Shown here piece by piece: positions 24,989 to 32,742 of a stretch of 64,000 nt of DNA. The position numbers and the translations under genes were made by a program. The DNA is from JBBDMC01 sp963775235 (lineage in GTDB: Bacteria; Pseudomonadota; Alphaproteobacteria; Rhizobiales; Kaistiaceae). The notes under the pieces are model-generated. The model did not search any database. It worked only from the letters and a program-made list of their open reading frames with translations, and had not been told where the DNA came from. How positions within the stretch are numbered: position 1 is the first letter of the stretch; every line of letters begins with the position of its first letter. The stretch lies in contig CAVZHY010000007.1 in NCBI GenBank assembly GCA_963775235.1, forward strand, positions 124,001 to 188,000. The letters are read 5' to 3'.

Positions 24989-25925
24989 ATTTCACCCGTG
25001 GATCGACCCAGGCGTAGACGAGATCGACTGCGAGATTGATGAGGACGAACAGGAGGGCGGTGATGAGCAGCGCACCCTGGATGACCGGGTAGTCGCGTCC
25101 CTGGACAGCCGAAACGACCAACCGGCCGATACCCGGCACGGAGAACACCTGCTCGACGACAACCGCGCCACCCAGCGAGAGGCCAAACGTGATGCCGATG
25201 ACGGTGATCACCGGTATGAGCGCGTTCTTCAGTACGTACTTTCCGTACACGAGACCCTCGCGGATGCCACTTGCCCTGGCCGTGCGCACGTAGTCCTGAC
25301 GCAGCACTTCCAGAACGCTGGAGCGGGTGATCCGCGCCAGGAGCCCCATCTGCAGGGTCGACAGCACGAGCGCCGGCAGGATCATGTGACTTAGCCAGGG
25401 CCATAAACCCGCCGACAGCGGCTCGTATCCGCCGGTAGGCAACCAGCCCAGCCGCACTGAAAACAGGTAGATAAGGATGAGACCGAACCAGAAGTTGGGC
25501 AGCGAAACGCCGGCGAGCGCGGCGGTCATCACCAGCCAGTCAACCCAACTGTTGCGACGCACCGCGGCAACAAGCCCAGCCGATACCGCGAGCACGATGG
25601 TCACAGTCATCGACAGCAGGGTAAGCTGCAACGTGATGCCTATGCGCTCGGCGAAGAGCTGCGCCACCGGGCGGTTCAGAAGCAGGGATTTGCCGAGGTC
25701 GCCGTGCAGCAGATTTGAGTACCAGCGAATGGCCTGCTGGGTGACCGGCCGGTCAAGATCGAGGTCCTGGCGAATCTGCTCGACCTCGCCGGGAAGTGCA
25801 TCCACGCCGGCAATGACGATCGCCGGATCCCCCGGCATCAGGAAGCGCAGGCCAAAGGTCGCCAGGGTGACGATGAGCAACACCGGCACGATCCCGAGGA
25901 GCCTGTAGCCGAGGTATTCAATCAC
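24972..25925 (-). CDS. Peptide/opine-type ABC transporter permease (DppB-like)
   Basis: 317 residues. N-terminal TM (LGIVPVLLIVTLATFGLRFL), the MPGDPA motif of DppB/OppB proteins, and the EAA loop QDYVRTARASGIREGLVYGK. It is the first gene of the minus-strand operon running to 14754: permeases, SBP remnant, sulfatase, SBP, two ATPases, two sulfatases, oxidoreductase. The GTATAC site at 25952 lies 27 bases upstream of its start. Confidence 0.94.
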   Translation of the reverse strand: MIEYLGYRLLGIVPVLLIVTLATFGLRFLMPGDPAIVIAGVDALPGEVEQIRQDLDLDRPVTQQAIRWYSNLLHGDLGKSLLLNRPVAQLFAERIGITLQLTLLSMTVTIVLAVSAGLVAAVRRNSWVDWLVMTAALAGVSLPNFWFGLILIYLFSVRLGWLPTGGYEPLSAGLWPWLSHMILPALVLSTLQMGLLARITRSSVLEVLRQDYVRTARASGIREGLVYGKYVLKNALIPVITVIGITFGLSLGGAVVVEQVFSVPGIGRLVVSAVQGRDYPVIQGALLITALLFVLINLAVDLVYAWVDPRVKYGHDR

Positions 25926-25951
25926 GCCCCGTCTTCCTTGAAATCAATTTG

Positions 25952-25965
25952 GTATACTCGTATAC
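25952..25965. promoter_or_regulatory. Probable operator GTATAC-TC-GTATAC
   Basis: Two GTATAC palindromes spaced by two bases, between the divergent permease operon and the CocE-type hydrolase gene. The site matches the one at 11803-11819. The AT-rich surroundings (AAATCAATTT...TACAAAAC) are distinct from the GC-rich neighbourhood and suit an overlapping promoter. Confidence 0.6.
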
Positions 25966-26108
25966 AAAACACGCGTCGTCAAGCGCGGAAGTCTGTGCCG
26001 CCGGCGGTGTAAAACCGAGTGTGGGCGGTGCGAGCGGCTGCTTTCCGGTCCCTGACCAATGAGCAGATCCCCGCCGTTGATGAACACCCGGATGCGAAGG
26101 AAAGCAGC

Positions 26109-28025
26109 GTGAGCGAAACGCGGAACAGCGGGCGGTTCGGCATCGTCCTGTCGAAGGACGTGATGGTGCCGATGCGCGACGGGGTTCGTCTTGCCCTGGA
26201 TGTTTACAGGCCAGGACGCGACGGCGACTTTGTGGCCGAACGCTTCCCGACGATCATGCTGCATACACCCTACGACAAGACTGACAAACGCTACAGCGAG
26301 ATCGCCGACTTCTTCGTTCCCCGAGGCTACAACACGGTGCTGGTCGACCTTCGCGATCGTCACCGATCCGAAGGGTCCGGCGTTTACTATCACGCAGCCA
26401 CGCCGCACACCGGCCGCGACGGCTACGACATCTGCGAATGGATAGCTGCGCAGGTGTGGTCGAACGGTCGCATCGGTACCGTTGGAAGCTCGTACGCTGC
26501 GATCACACAGGTCCGCACCGCGCTCGAAGCGCCACCGCACCTGACTGCGATCTGGCCTGACGCCGTACCCACCAACAGCTTCCAGAACCAGTGCCGCGAA
26601 GGCGGTGCAATGCAGTTGCACATGTTCTGGGCGCAGTTCATTCACGCCCAGGACGCCCAAGACATTTCCGGCGATCCGCAGAAACAGCAGGACGTGTGGA
26701 ACGACCTGCGCAACCTGCGGCAGCTGTTCCGTTCAGCGCCCTGGAAGCGAGGCCAGACATCGCTCCGCCACGTGCCGCCGCTCGAGGACACGCTGATCGA
26801 CTACTACACACGCGGACGATACGACGAATACTGGAGCCGCATCGAGCATGATTACACGCGGTTCTGGAACCAGCACGCCGACATACCGGCAACGATTTCG
26901 ACCGGCTGGTTCGATGCATTCCCCGCCGCCGACACGGCGTACTTCGCCTCGATGACGAAGAAGAACCGCGCCCCCCAGCGGCTCGTCGTCGGTCCGTGGA
27001 GTCACGTCGGAATGCGTGGCGACGCGACATACTGCAATGACGTCGACTTCGGCCCGCAAAGCGCGTGGGGGGTAAGGCGCTATTTCGACGAACAACTGGC
27101 TTTCTTCGATCGCTGGCTGCCGGACGACGCCACGGGCCAGCCGGACGGCGAAGCGCCGGTGCGCATCTTCGTGATGGGTGGCGGCACAGGCTGCAAGACC
27201 GCCAGCGGCAAGCTCGACCATGGCGGCAGGTGGCGCGACGAGTGGGAATGGCCGCTCTCGCGGCGCGTGGAGACGTCATACTATCTCCATTCGGACGGGT
27301 CCCTTTCCACAGCGCCGCCTTTAGCCGACGAAGCGCCGCGACACTTCACGTTCGACCCTGCCCATCCGGTGCCGACGCTCGGCGGCCTCTATTGCGCGAT
27401 GGGCGAGCTGCCGTCCGGCGGTGCAGGCATGGAGCAGGCCTGGGCGCGCTTCCTCAGTCCGGTGCTGCGCCTTCGCGATTTGCTCACCCCGGGGCCGGTC
27501 GACCAGAAGGAGGCGCCGGAATTCTTCGGGTCGCAAGAGCCCTACCCAAGGCTGTCGGTGCGGCCGGATGTGCTGGTGTTCCAGACGGAGCCGCTGACTG
27601 AATCGATCGAGGTGACAGGGCCGATGACCGTGCACTTGTGGGTTTCCTCGAGCGCGGTTGACACAGATTTCACCGCCAAGCTGATCGACGTGCATCCCGC
27701 CGACTGGGACTATCCCGAAGGGTATGACATGTTGCTCAACGACTCGATCATTCGCTGCCGCTACCGCGAAGGTTTCGACCGGGAGGTCATGCTCGAGCCC
27801 GGTGTGGCCGTGCCGGTAACGATTGCGCTGCCGCCGACGAGCAACCTGTTCGACAAGGGGCACCGAATCCGCGTCGACATATCGTCTTCGAACTGGCCGC
27901 GCCTCGACGTGAACCCCAACACGGGCGAACCGATGGGAAGGCATACGCAGCAGGTGGTGGCCGAACAGACCGTCTATTTCGACGCGGAGCGGCCGTCCTA
28001 CATCGTGCTGCCCGTGGTCCCGTGA
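26109..28025 (+). CDS. CocE/NonD family (S15-like) hydrolase
   Basis: A 638-residue alpha/beta hydrolase. The N-terminal catalytic domain begins DVMVPMRDGVRLALDVYRP. The nucleophile is S128 in GTVGSSYAA (G-x-S-Y), GWFDAFPAADTAYF and VVGPWSHVGMRGD supply the acid and His regions, and the C-terminal jelly-roll (X-Pro dipeptidyl-peptidase C-terminal domain) covers about residues 400-638. Known members cleave esters, amides or X-Pro peptides, so substrate cannot be stated. The GTG start at 26109 has AAGGAAAG upstream; an in-frame ATG at 26019 would add 30 non-homologous residues. It is divergent from the ABC operon and shares its operator. Confidence 0.9.
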   Translation: MSETRNSGRFGIVLSKDVMVPMRDGVRLALDVYRPGRDGDFVAERFPTIMLHTPYDKTDKRYSEIADFFVPRGYNTVLVDLRDRHRSEGSGVYYHAATPHTGRDGYDICEWIAAQVWSNGRIGTVGSSYAAITQVRTALEAPPHLTAIWPDAVPTNSFQNQCREGGAMQLHMFWAQFIHAQDAQDISGDPQKQQDVWNDLRNLRQLFRSAPWKRGQTSLRHVPPLEDTLIDYYTRGRYDEYWSRIEHDYTRFWNQHADIPATISTGWFDAFPAADTAYFASMTKKNRAPQRLVVGPWSHVGMRGDATYCNDVDFGPQSAWGVRRYFDEQLAFFDRWLPDDATGQPDGEAPVRIFVMGGGTGCKTASGKLDHGGRWRDEWEWPLSRRVETSYYLHSDGSLSTAPPLADEAPRHFTFDPAHPVPTLGGLYCAMGELPSGGAGMEQAWARFLSPVLRLRDLLTPGPVDQKEAPEFFGSQEPYPRLSVRPDVLVFQTEPLTESIEVTGPMTVHLWVSSSAVDTDFTAKLIDVHPADWDYPEGYDMLLNDSIIRCRYREGFDREVMLEPGVAVPVTIALPPTSNLFDKGHRIRVDISSSNWPRLDVNPNTGEPMGRHTQQVVAEQTVYFDAERPSYIVLPVVP

Positions 28026-28216
28026 TAAACGCGCGACAGGATCGCATCAAGCCACGTCATGCGGCTCGACAACGTGCCACGTCTTGTCGTGGACCAACTC
28101 GGACCGAGATAGGCGCGCAACGCGGACCTGAATTCCTTTGATTTCCCGCTTCGCCAACAGCCAGAACGGCGTTCGGCCGGGTGTTGCATGGCGTTTGCCG
28201 AGTTATTGAGAAATGC

Positions 28217-28293
28217 TGGTCGGAGTGGCAGGATTTGAACCTGCGACCCCCTCGTCCCGAACGAGGTGCGCTACCAGGCTGCGCTACACTCCG
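28217..28293 (-). tRNA. tRNA-Pro (anticodon CGG)
   Basis: The minus strand folds as a complete cloverleaf: acceptor CGGAGTG/CACTCCG, anticodon loop TTCGGGA on a CTCGT stem, T loop GTTCAAATC, discriminator A and encoded CCA. No intron is seen. Confidence 0.95.
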
Positions 28294-28309
28294 CGCCGGC
28301 GGAGCCGTC

Positions 28310-28337
28310 TTATAACGTCGCCACTGTGGGGCAGCAA
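28310..28337 (-). promoter_or_regulatory. Probable promoter of tRNA-Pro
   Basis: On the minus strand TTGCTG, 16-base spacer, TTATAA, ending 17 bases upstream of the tRNA 5' end. It lies in the gap shared with the divergent tRNA-Gln gene, where CTATATAG (28397-28404) probably supplies the other -10 element. Confidence 0.5.
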
Positions 28338-28437
28338 GGCCGGAACCCCGGGTGGTTCTGTCCGTCTCCGGTATCGTTGCCGGCAACCTGCCCAGCCTAT
28401 ATAGGACATCGCGGCGCTGGAGCAGCCCGCAATCCGT

Positions 28438-28511
28438 TGGGGCGTGGCCAAGCGGTAAGGCAACGGGTTTTGGTCCCGTGATCCCAGGTTCAAATCCTGG
28501 CGCCCCAGCCA
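28438..28511 (+). tRNA. tRNA-Gln (anticodon TTG)
   Basis: Acceptor TGGGGCG/CGCCCCA, anticodon loop TTTTGGT on an ACGGG stem (anticodon TTG), T loop GTTCAAATC, discriminator G and encoded CCA. It is divergent from tRNA-Pro. Confidence 0.95.
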
Positions 28512-28720
28512 CCGCCCCGGCCACCCAGGTCATCGACGAAGAGACGGAACAAAGTCCCTGCGAAGTCCGGGGGCTCACGCGCGCGGCACCCGGGAGCCGG
28601 CGGGCAGCAGACAACCGGCGCATTGTTCAAGTCCCGGAGTGCGAAGTCGACTTTTCTCGACATAGTCGACCCCGCCTATATTCTCGCTGTCCCGCAAGAT
28701 CGACGGCTCAAGTGGCAGAA

Positions 28721-29782
28721 ATGATATTTGCAAGCGACAACTGGGCTGGCGCGTCCGACCGCGTCATGACGGCTTTGGCCGAGGTGGCGCGCCGTGGCGG
28801 TCCGGCTTATGGCGCTGATTCCCTTACCAAGAAAGTCGAAGCGCGCTTCTGCGAACTCTTCGAGCGAGAGGTTGCGGTCTTCTTCGTCGGCTCGGGCACC
28901 GCCGCAAACGCCCTCGCCCTGGCCACCTACGCCCGCCCAGGCGGTGTCATTTTCTGCCACGAGCAGGCGCACATAGTGGTGGATGAGGCGGGAGCGGCGG
29001 AGTTCTTGGGCTCTGGCGCCAGGGTGATGGGACTTGAAGGGGACCGCGGCAAGATCACGCCCGAGGTCCTGGCGGACGCTCTGGCTCGCTTCCCCGCCGG
29101 CGCCGTCCATCACGGCCAGCCGGTCGCGGTCAGCCTGACCCAAATCACCGAACTTGGCGCGGCCTATCGCCCGGCGGAAATCCTCGCCCTTGCCGAGGTT
29201 GCAAAGAACCGCGGCGCCGCGGTCCACATGGACGGGGCGCGGTTCGCCGGCGCGATCGCCGCACTTGATCTCTCGCCGGCTGATCTCACGTGGCGGGCAG
29301 GGGTCGACGTCCTCTCTTTTGGCGGCACCAAGAACGGTTGTCTCGCGGCCGAGGCAGTCGTCTTTTTCGACCCGGCCAGCGCCCGAGACTTCGGCTTCGC
29401 CCGTCAGCGGATCGGGCACGGCTTTTCGAAGAACTGGTTCATCGCCGCTCAATTCGATGCCTATCTCAAGGATGGGCACTGGCTCGAACTCGCCCGTCAG
29501 GCAAACGCGGCGGCTGCCGGACTCGCCGGGGCGATCGCGTCGTCGACGACCGCGCGGCTGGTGTTTCCGCCCGATGCGAACGAGGTGTTCGCTTTCCTCG
29601 CGAGGAAAGTCGACTCACGCCTGCGGGCGGCGGGTGCCGTCTATTATCCGTGGTCGGCTGAGGGACTGCCGTTCGAAAAAGATGCGGCGGAGGACGCCGT
29701 CATGGTGCGGCTGGTGACGAGCTTTCAGACCACGGCGAACGACGTCGACCGTTTCGCGACGGTACTTGCAACCACTGACTAA
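28721..29782 (+). CDS. ltaE: Low-specificity L-threonine aldolase family PLP enzyme
   Basis: 353 residues of the beta-eliminating lyase/threonine aldolase fold, which cleaves threonine or allo-threonine to glycine and acetaldehyde. FASDNWAGA is the family N-terminus; FFVGSGTAANALAL and FCHEQAHIVVDEAGAAEF form the PLP-phosphate and ring-stacking regions; HMDGARFAGA carries the PLP-binding Asp; VLSFGGTKNG contains the Schiff-base Lys. I start at the ATG at 28721, as the upstream extension runs through the tRNA-Gln gene. It is convergent with hsp20 across a hairpin terminator. Confidence 0.92.
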   Translation: MIFASDNWAGASDRVMTALAEVARRGGPAYGADSLTKKVEARFCELFEREVAVFFVGSGTAANALALATYARPGGVIFCHEQAHIVVDEAGAAEFLGSGARVMGLEGDRGKITPEVLADALARFPAGAVHHGQPVAVSLTQITELGAAYRPAEILALAEVAKNRGAAVHMDGARFAGAIAALDLSPADLTWRAGVDVLSFGGTKNGCLAAEAVVFFDPASARDFGFARQRIGHGFSKNWFIAAQFDAYLKDGHWLELARQANAAAAGLAGAIASSTTARLVFPPDANEVFAFLARKVDSRLRAAGAVYYPWSAEGLPFEKDAAEDAVMVRLVTSFQTTANDVDRFATVLATTD

Positions 29783-29810
29783 AAAAGAAGGCGCCGCTGC
29801 GGGCGCCTTC
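29781..29810 (-). terminator. Rho-independent terminator of hsp20
   Basis: Stem GAAGGCGCC/GGCGCCTTC (9 bp) with a 6-base loop. On the minus strand it is followed by TTTTTT, so it terminates hsp20 transcription 24 bases after that gene. The T-run overlaps the stop of the convergent aldolase gene. Confidence 0.88.
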
Positions 29811-29833
29811 CGTGTGTGGCCGGGTTACGCGTA

Positions 29834-30301
29834 TTACGCCGCGACTTGGTCGATCTGCCGGGCCTTGGCCTTGTCGTTGCCGATGGAGATCGTGCGCGGC
29901 TTCATGGCCTCGGGAATGTCGCGTACGAGATCGATGTGGAGGAGTCCATTCACCAGGTTTGCGCCCTTCACCTCGACATGGTCGGCGAGCTGGAAGCGGC
30001 GCTCGAAAGCGCGCGAGGCAATTCCCCGATAAAGGAACTCTTTTTCGTTCTCCTCGGTCTCGGACTTCTTCTCACCCTTGACGGTGAGCGTGTTCTCCTT
30101 GACCTCGACGTTTAGGTCGCCTTCACCGAAGCCGGCGACCGCCATGCTGACGCGATAGGCGTTCTCACCGGTCCGTTCGATGTTGTAAGGCGGGTAAGTC
30201 TGCGCCGAACCATCGGCGGCGGCGAACGAATCAAGCAACCCGAACATGCGGTCGAAACCGACGGTCGAGCGATAAAGCGGGCTAAGATCGAAAGTACGCA
30301 T
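29834..30301 (-). CDS. hsp20: Small heat shock protein, Hsp20 family (IbpA-like)
   Basis: A 155-residue ATP-independent chaperone that holds unfolding proteins in the cytoplasm. The N-terminus MRTFDLSPLYRSTVGFDRMF is typical of the alphaproteobacterial IbpA group. The alpha-crystallin domain spans about residues 38-125 (PPYNIERTGENAYRVSMAVA, FLYRGIASRAFERRFQLAD, NGLLHIDL), and ARTISIG-like KPRTISIGN forms the C-terminal IxI anchor. The start at 30301 has GGAGGA. Its 5' leader looks like a ROSE thermometer, so translation should rise on heating. Confidence 0.95.
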   Translation of the reverse strand: MRTFDLSPLYRSTVGFDRMFGLLDSFAAADGSAQTYPPYNIERTGENAYRVSMAVAGFGEGDLNVEVKENTLTVKGEKKSETEENEKEFLYRGIASRAFERRFQLADHVEVKGANLVNGLLHIDLVRDIPEAMKPRTISIGNDKAKARQIDQVAA

Positions 30302-30410
30302 TTTCAAGTCCTCCTTGGAGCGACGTGAGCCTGAGAACCGCTGGATGCCTACCGTCATGGCCTGGCTCTTGCGGCTTCCCGCGGACCCTTCCTGGCGTCC
30401 GCACCGTTCA
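30302..30410 (-). promoter_or_regulatory. ROSE-like RNA thermometer in the hsp20 leader
   Basis: On the minus strand the last hairpin before the start reads GTCGCTCC-AA-GGAGGAC (30308-30324). The Shine-Dalgarno GGAGGA pairs with a strand containing UCGCU, which fits the UYGCU element that defines ROSE thermometers. Upstream are further short helices (GCGG/CCGC and others). ROSE elements are known in front of alphaproteobacterial hsp20 genes. The 5' limit is approximate. Confidence 0.75.
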
Positions 30411-30746
30411 GGTGGGAAGTCGGAAATCCGCTGTCAAGCCCCGGAAAGTGGCGCAAAGGGCCGACCGAACCTGAACGGCAAATGAACGCGGGCTTCGGGC
30501 GCGGTTCAGGGACAGGGGACCAAGATGTCAGCGTTCCGATCACAGTTCGGCGGTGATGCCGCCGGGCCTGATCTCCTCCCAGGACGGCATCGTCCCCGCC
30601 CCCCTCCGATGCCGATCTGACCGCCGGCGGCGTCCGCGAACGGACGCCGCCGGTTACTTCTTGTGTGGCTCACTTGAGCCGGATCGGACGCTCGTCTAAT
30701 CAAGAGCCGCCCTGGCCGCACGTGACTGCAGCGCAGGCGGCGGTTC
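30411..30746. other. Intergenic stretch with a strong hairpin
   Basis: No gene is supported. It contains a perfect 13-bp inverted repeat CCGGCGGCGTCCG/CGGACGCCGCCGG at 30624-30653 with a CGAA tetraloop, followed by TTACTTCTTG. The T-run is too weak for a confident terminator. The probable hsp20 promoter should lie near 30410-30480, but I cannot assign clear boxes. Confidence 0.5.
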
Positions 30747-30761
30747 TTGACGGTTTTTCGC

Positions 30762-31701
30762 ATGAAGCTCTTCGGCGTCGAAGACAACCAGCCGCCGCCG
30801 GACGCGGTTGTCGGAGTGGTGGCCACGGCCGACGGCGTGAAGCTGCGCTATGCGCGTTGGCCGTCCCGGCGGCGGGCTCTGGGGACTGTTTGCCTGCTTG
30901 AGGGCCGCAGCGAAAGCATCGAACGGTACTACGAGACCATCACCGACCTGAGGCGCCGCGGTTTCGTCGTGGCGACGTTCGATTGGCGCGGGCAGGGAGG
31001 TTCTGATCGCCGGCTGCACAACCGGGGCAAAGGTCACGTCGAACTCTTTCGCCGAGTATGATCGCGACCTTGACGCCTTCATGGAGCAAGTGCTGCTGCC
31101 CGACTGCCCCCCGCCTTATTTTGCCTTGGCCCATTCAACCGGAGGGTTGGTGTGCTTGCGTGCCGCCCACGATGGGCGCGCGCGCTTCAACCGGCTGGTG
31201 CTCGTGGCGCCACTGGTTGCGTTTGGACCCCGTCGCCCGCGTCAGCCAACCGCCTGCCGCATCGCAGCGCTCATGACCGCTGTCGGGCTCGGCGAAATAG
31301 ATGCGCATGGCAGGGCACGAGAAACAATTGACCGTATTCCGTTCGCGGGCAACACGCTGACCAGCGATCCACGTCGCTTCCAGCGCAACCTGGCCATCCA
31401 GCGGCAGCTGCCGCAGGTCTCCATCAGCGGACCGACGTATGGCTGGGTATTTGCCGCTTGCCAGGCGATGCGCGAAGCCAGCGATCCGGATTTCGGGCCG
31501 GCGACACGGGCACCGACCCTGATCGTCGTCGGCGCTTTGGACACTGTCGTCTCGGTACCGGCTATCGAGGCGTTCGCGCGGGAATTACGCGCCGGCGCGG
31601 CCGTGGTGATCGCAGGCGGACGCCACGAACTGATGATGGAGCGGGATCCCATCCGTGAGCAGTTCTGGGCAGCGTTCGACGCCTTCGTGCCGGGATCGTG
31701 A
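30762..31701 (+). CDS. Alpha/beta hydrolase (lysophospholipase/monoacylglycerol lipase-like), split by a +1 shift
   Basis: The first frame (to about 31040) holds the family N-terminus TADGVKLRYARWP, the GRSESIERYYETI loop and FVVATFDWRGQGGSDR. The second frame continues with FAEYDRDLDAFMEQVLLPD, the nucleophile elbow FALAHSTGG (Ser), VVGALDTVVS (acid) and GGRHELMME (His). Removing one base near 31035-31045 gives one protein of about 312 residues, as in PldB-like serine hydrolases that act on lysophospholipids or monoacylglycerols. I start at the ATG at 30762; a TTG five codons upstream is possible. It is convergent with hisN, with 3 bases between the stops. Confidence 0.82.
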
Positions 31702-31704
31702 GCT

Positions 31705-32487
31705 TTACACGCCGGTGAGGCGTGCCAGAACCTGGTCGTGCAGGCGCGGGTCGCCCGTGGCGACAATGCGGCCACCCAACGCCGCCGAGCCGCCCTCCCA
31801 GTCTGTGACGCACCCGCCGGCGCCGGTGACGATGGGGATCATCGCGACTATATCGTATGGCTTCAGATCAGCTTCGATGACGACGTCCGCGTGGCCTGCG
31901 GCGACCATGCAATAGCCGTAGCAGTCGCAGCCGTAGCGGGCCAACCGGACGGCGTTTTCGACCCGGTCGTAGGCGCGACGGTCTTCGCCGGTGAAGATGG
32001 CCGGCGTGGTTGTGAATAGCGTCGCACCGGCGAGGCTTTCGCACTGGCGAGTGTGAAGCAATTCGATGGTGCCAGCGCGGCTCAGCCAGGCGGTGCGACC
32101 GTCGCCTGCGTAACGCTCGCCAGTGAAGGGCTGAACCATCATGCCGAGAACAGGCCTGCCAACATGCGTGAGGCCGATAAGCGTCCCCCATACGGGCAGG
32201 CCGGTGATGAACGCACGCGTGCCGTCAATCGGATCGAGTACCCACACGTATTCGGCGTCTTCGCGTTCGTTGCCGAATTCCTCGCCGACGATGCCATGGT
32301 CGGGATAAGCGTCGGCGATCAGGCTGCGCATGGCAGCCTCAGCTGCACGGTCGGCAGCGGTCACTGGATCGAAACCGGTTTCGGCTTTGTTCTCCACGTC
32401 CACGCGTGCCCGGAAATGCGGCATGATTAAATCAGAGGCAGCGTCGGCAAGTCGTTCCAGGAATGAAATAAGGGCCTCAGGCTGCAT
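31705..32487 (-). CDS. hisN: Histidinol-phosphatase, inositol monophosphatase family
   Basis: The 260-residue, Mg-dependent phosphatase has the metal motifs GEEFGNE and WVLDPIDGTRAFI (D-P-I-D-G-T) and the C-terminal LKPYDIVAMIPIVTGAGG. The sequence resembles HisN-type histidinol-phosphatases (last but one step of histidine biosynthesis) of Alphaproteobacteria more than SuhB. The exact substrate within the IMPase family is an inference. I start at MQPEALISF (32487); a start at 32550 is possible, and neither has a good ribosome-binding site. An sRNA candidate is divergent upstream. Confidence 0.85.
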   Translation of the reverse strand: MQPEALISFLERLADAASDLIMPHFRARVDVENKAETGFDPVTAADRAAEAAMRSLIADAYPDHGIVGEEFGNEREDAEYVWVLDPIDGTRAFITGLPVWGTLIGLTHVGRPVLGMMVQPFTGERYAGDGRTAWLSRAGTIELLHTRQCESLAGATLFTTTPAIFTGEDRRAYDRVENAVRLARYGCDCYGYCMVAAGHADVVIEADLKPYDIVAMIPIVTGAGGCVTDWEGGSAALGGRIVATGDPRLHDQVLARLTGV

Positions 32488-32644
32488 GATTTCAGCAACA
32501 CATGGTCGTAATCGGGTCGGTTCCAGAGGTCGGAACCCGACATAATCCATTGATATATCTGGCTTTCACGCCTGCGGCATTCTGTATCGTCAATAAACTC
32601 AGAAGGGGCTTGATTTTTTGCATTGCGGCGCCAAAATATTGCGG

Positions 32645-32728
32645 TGCGGTAGAGATATCGCACAGCCCACCTTGGGCGTTTCCTCCCTAGACTTGGGCCG
32701 CTCTGCTGAAAGCAAAGCGGCCCTTTTT
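32645..32728 (+). ncRNA. Candidate trans-acting small RNA with anti-Shine-Dalgarno motif
   Basis: TTGATT at 32610 and an AAAATA box at 32633 (17-base spacer) form a possible promoter. The transcript would carry CGTTTCCTCCCT (complementary to ribosome-binding sites) in a single-stranded stretch at about 32678-32689 and end in a terminator. This layout is seen in alphaproteobacterial Hfq-dependent sRNAs such as the alpha-r8/MmgR group. The assignment to a family is from memory of the motif and is tentative. The 5' end is approximate. Confidence 0.6.
32695..32728 (+). terminator. Rho-independent terminator (of the sRNA candidate)
   Basis: Stem GGGCCGCT/AGCGGCCC with an inner TGCT/AGCA hairpin, followed by TTTTT. 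It points along the plus strand, while both flanking protein genes are on the minus strand. It therefore needs its own plus-strand transcript, which supports the sRNA. Confidence 0.85.
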
Positions 32729-32742
32729 CTTGTCTGCCGCGC

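Noticed and set aside
28352..28720. Upstream extension of the threonine aldolase frame
   Set aside because: It runs through the tRNA-Gln gene and has no family similarity; the family N-terminus begins at 28721.
30624..30653. 13-bp hairpin with CGAA loop as a terminator
   Set aside because: No T-run follows and no gene ends nearby on the plus strand; recorded only as a hairpin inside the intergenic entry.
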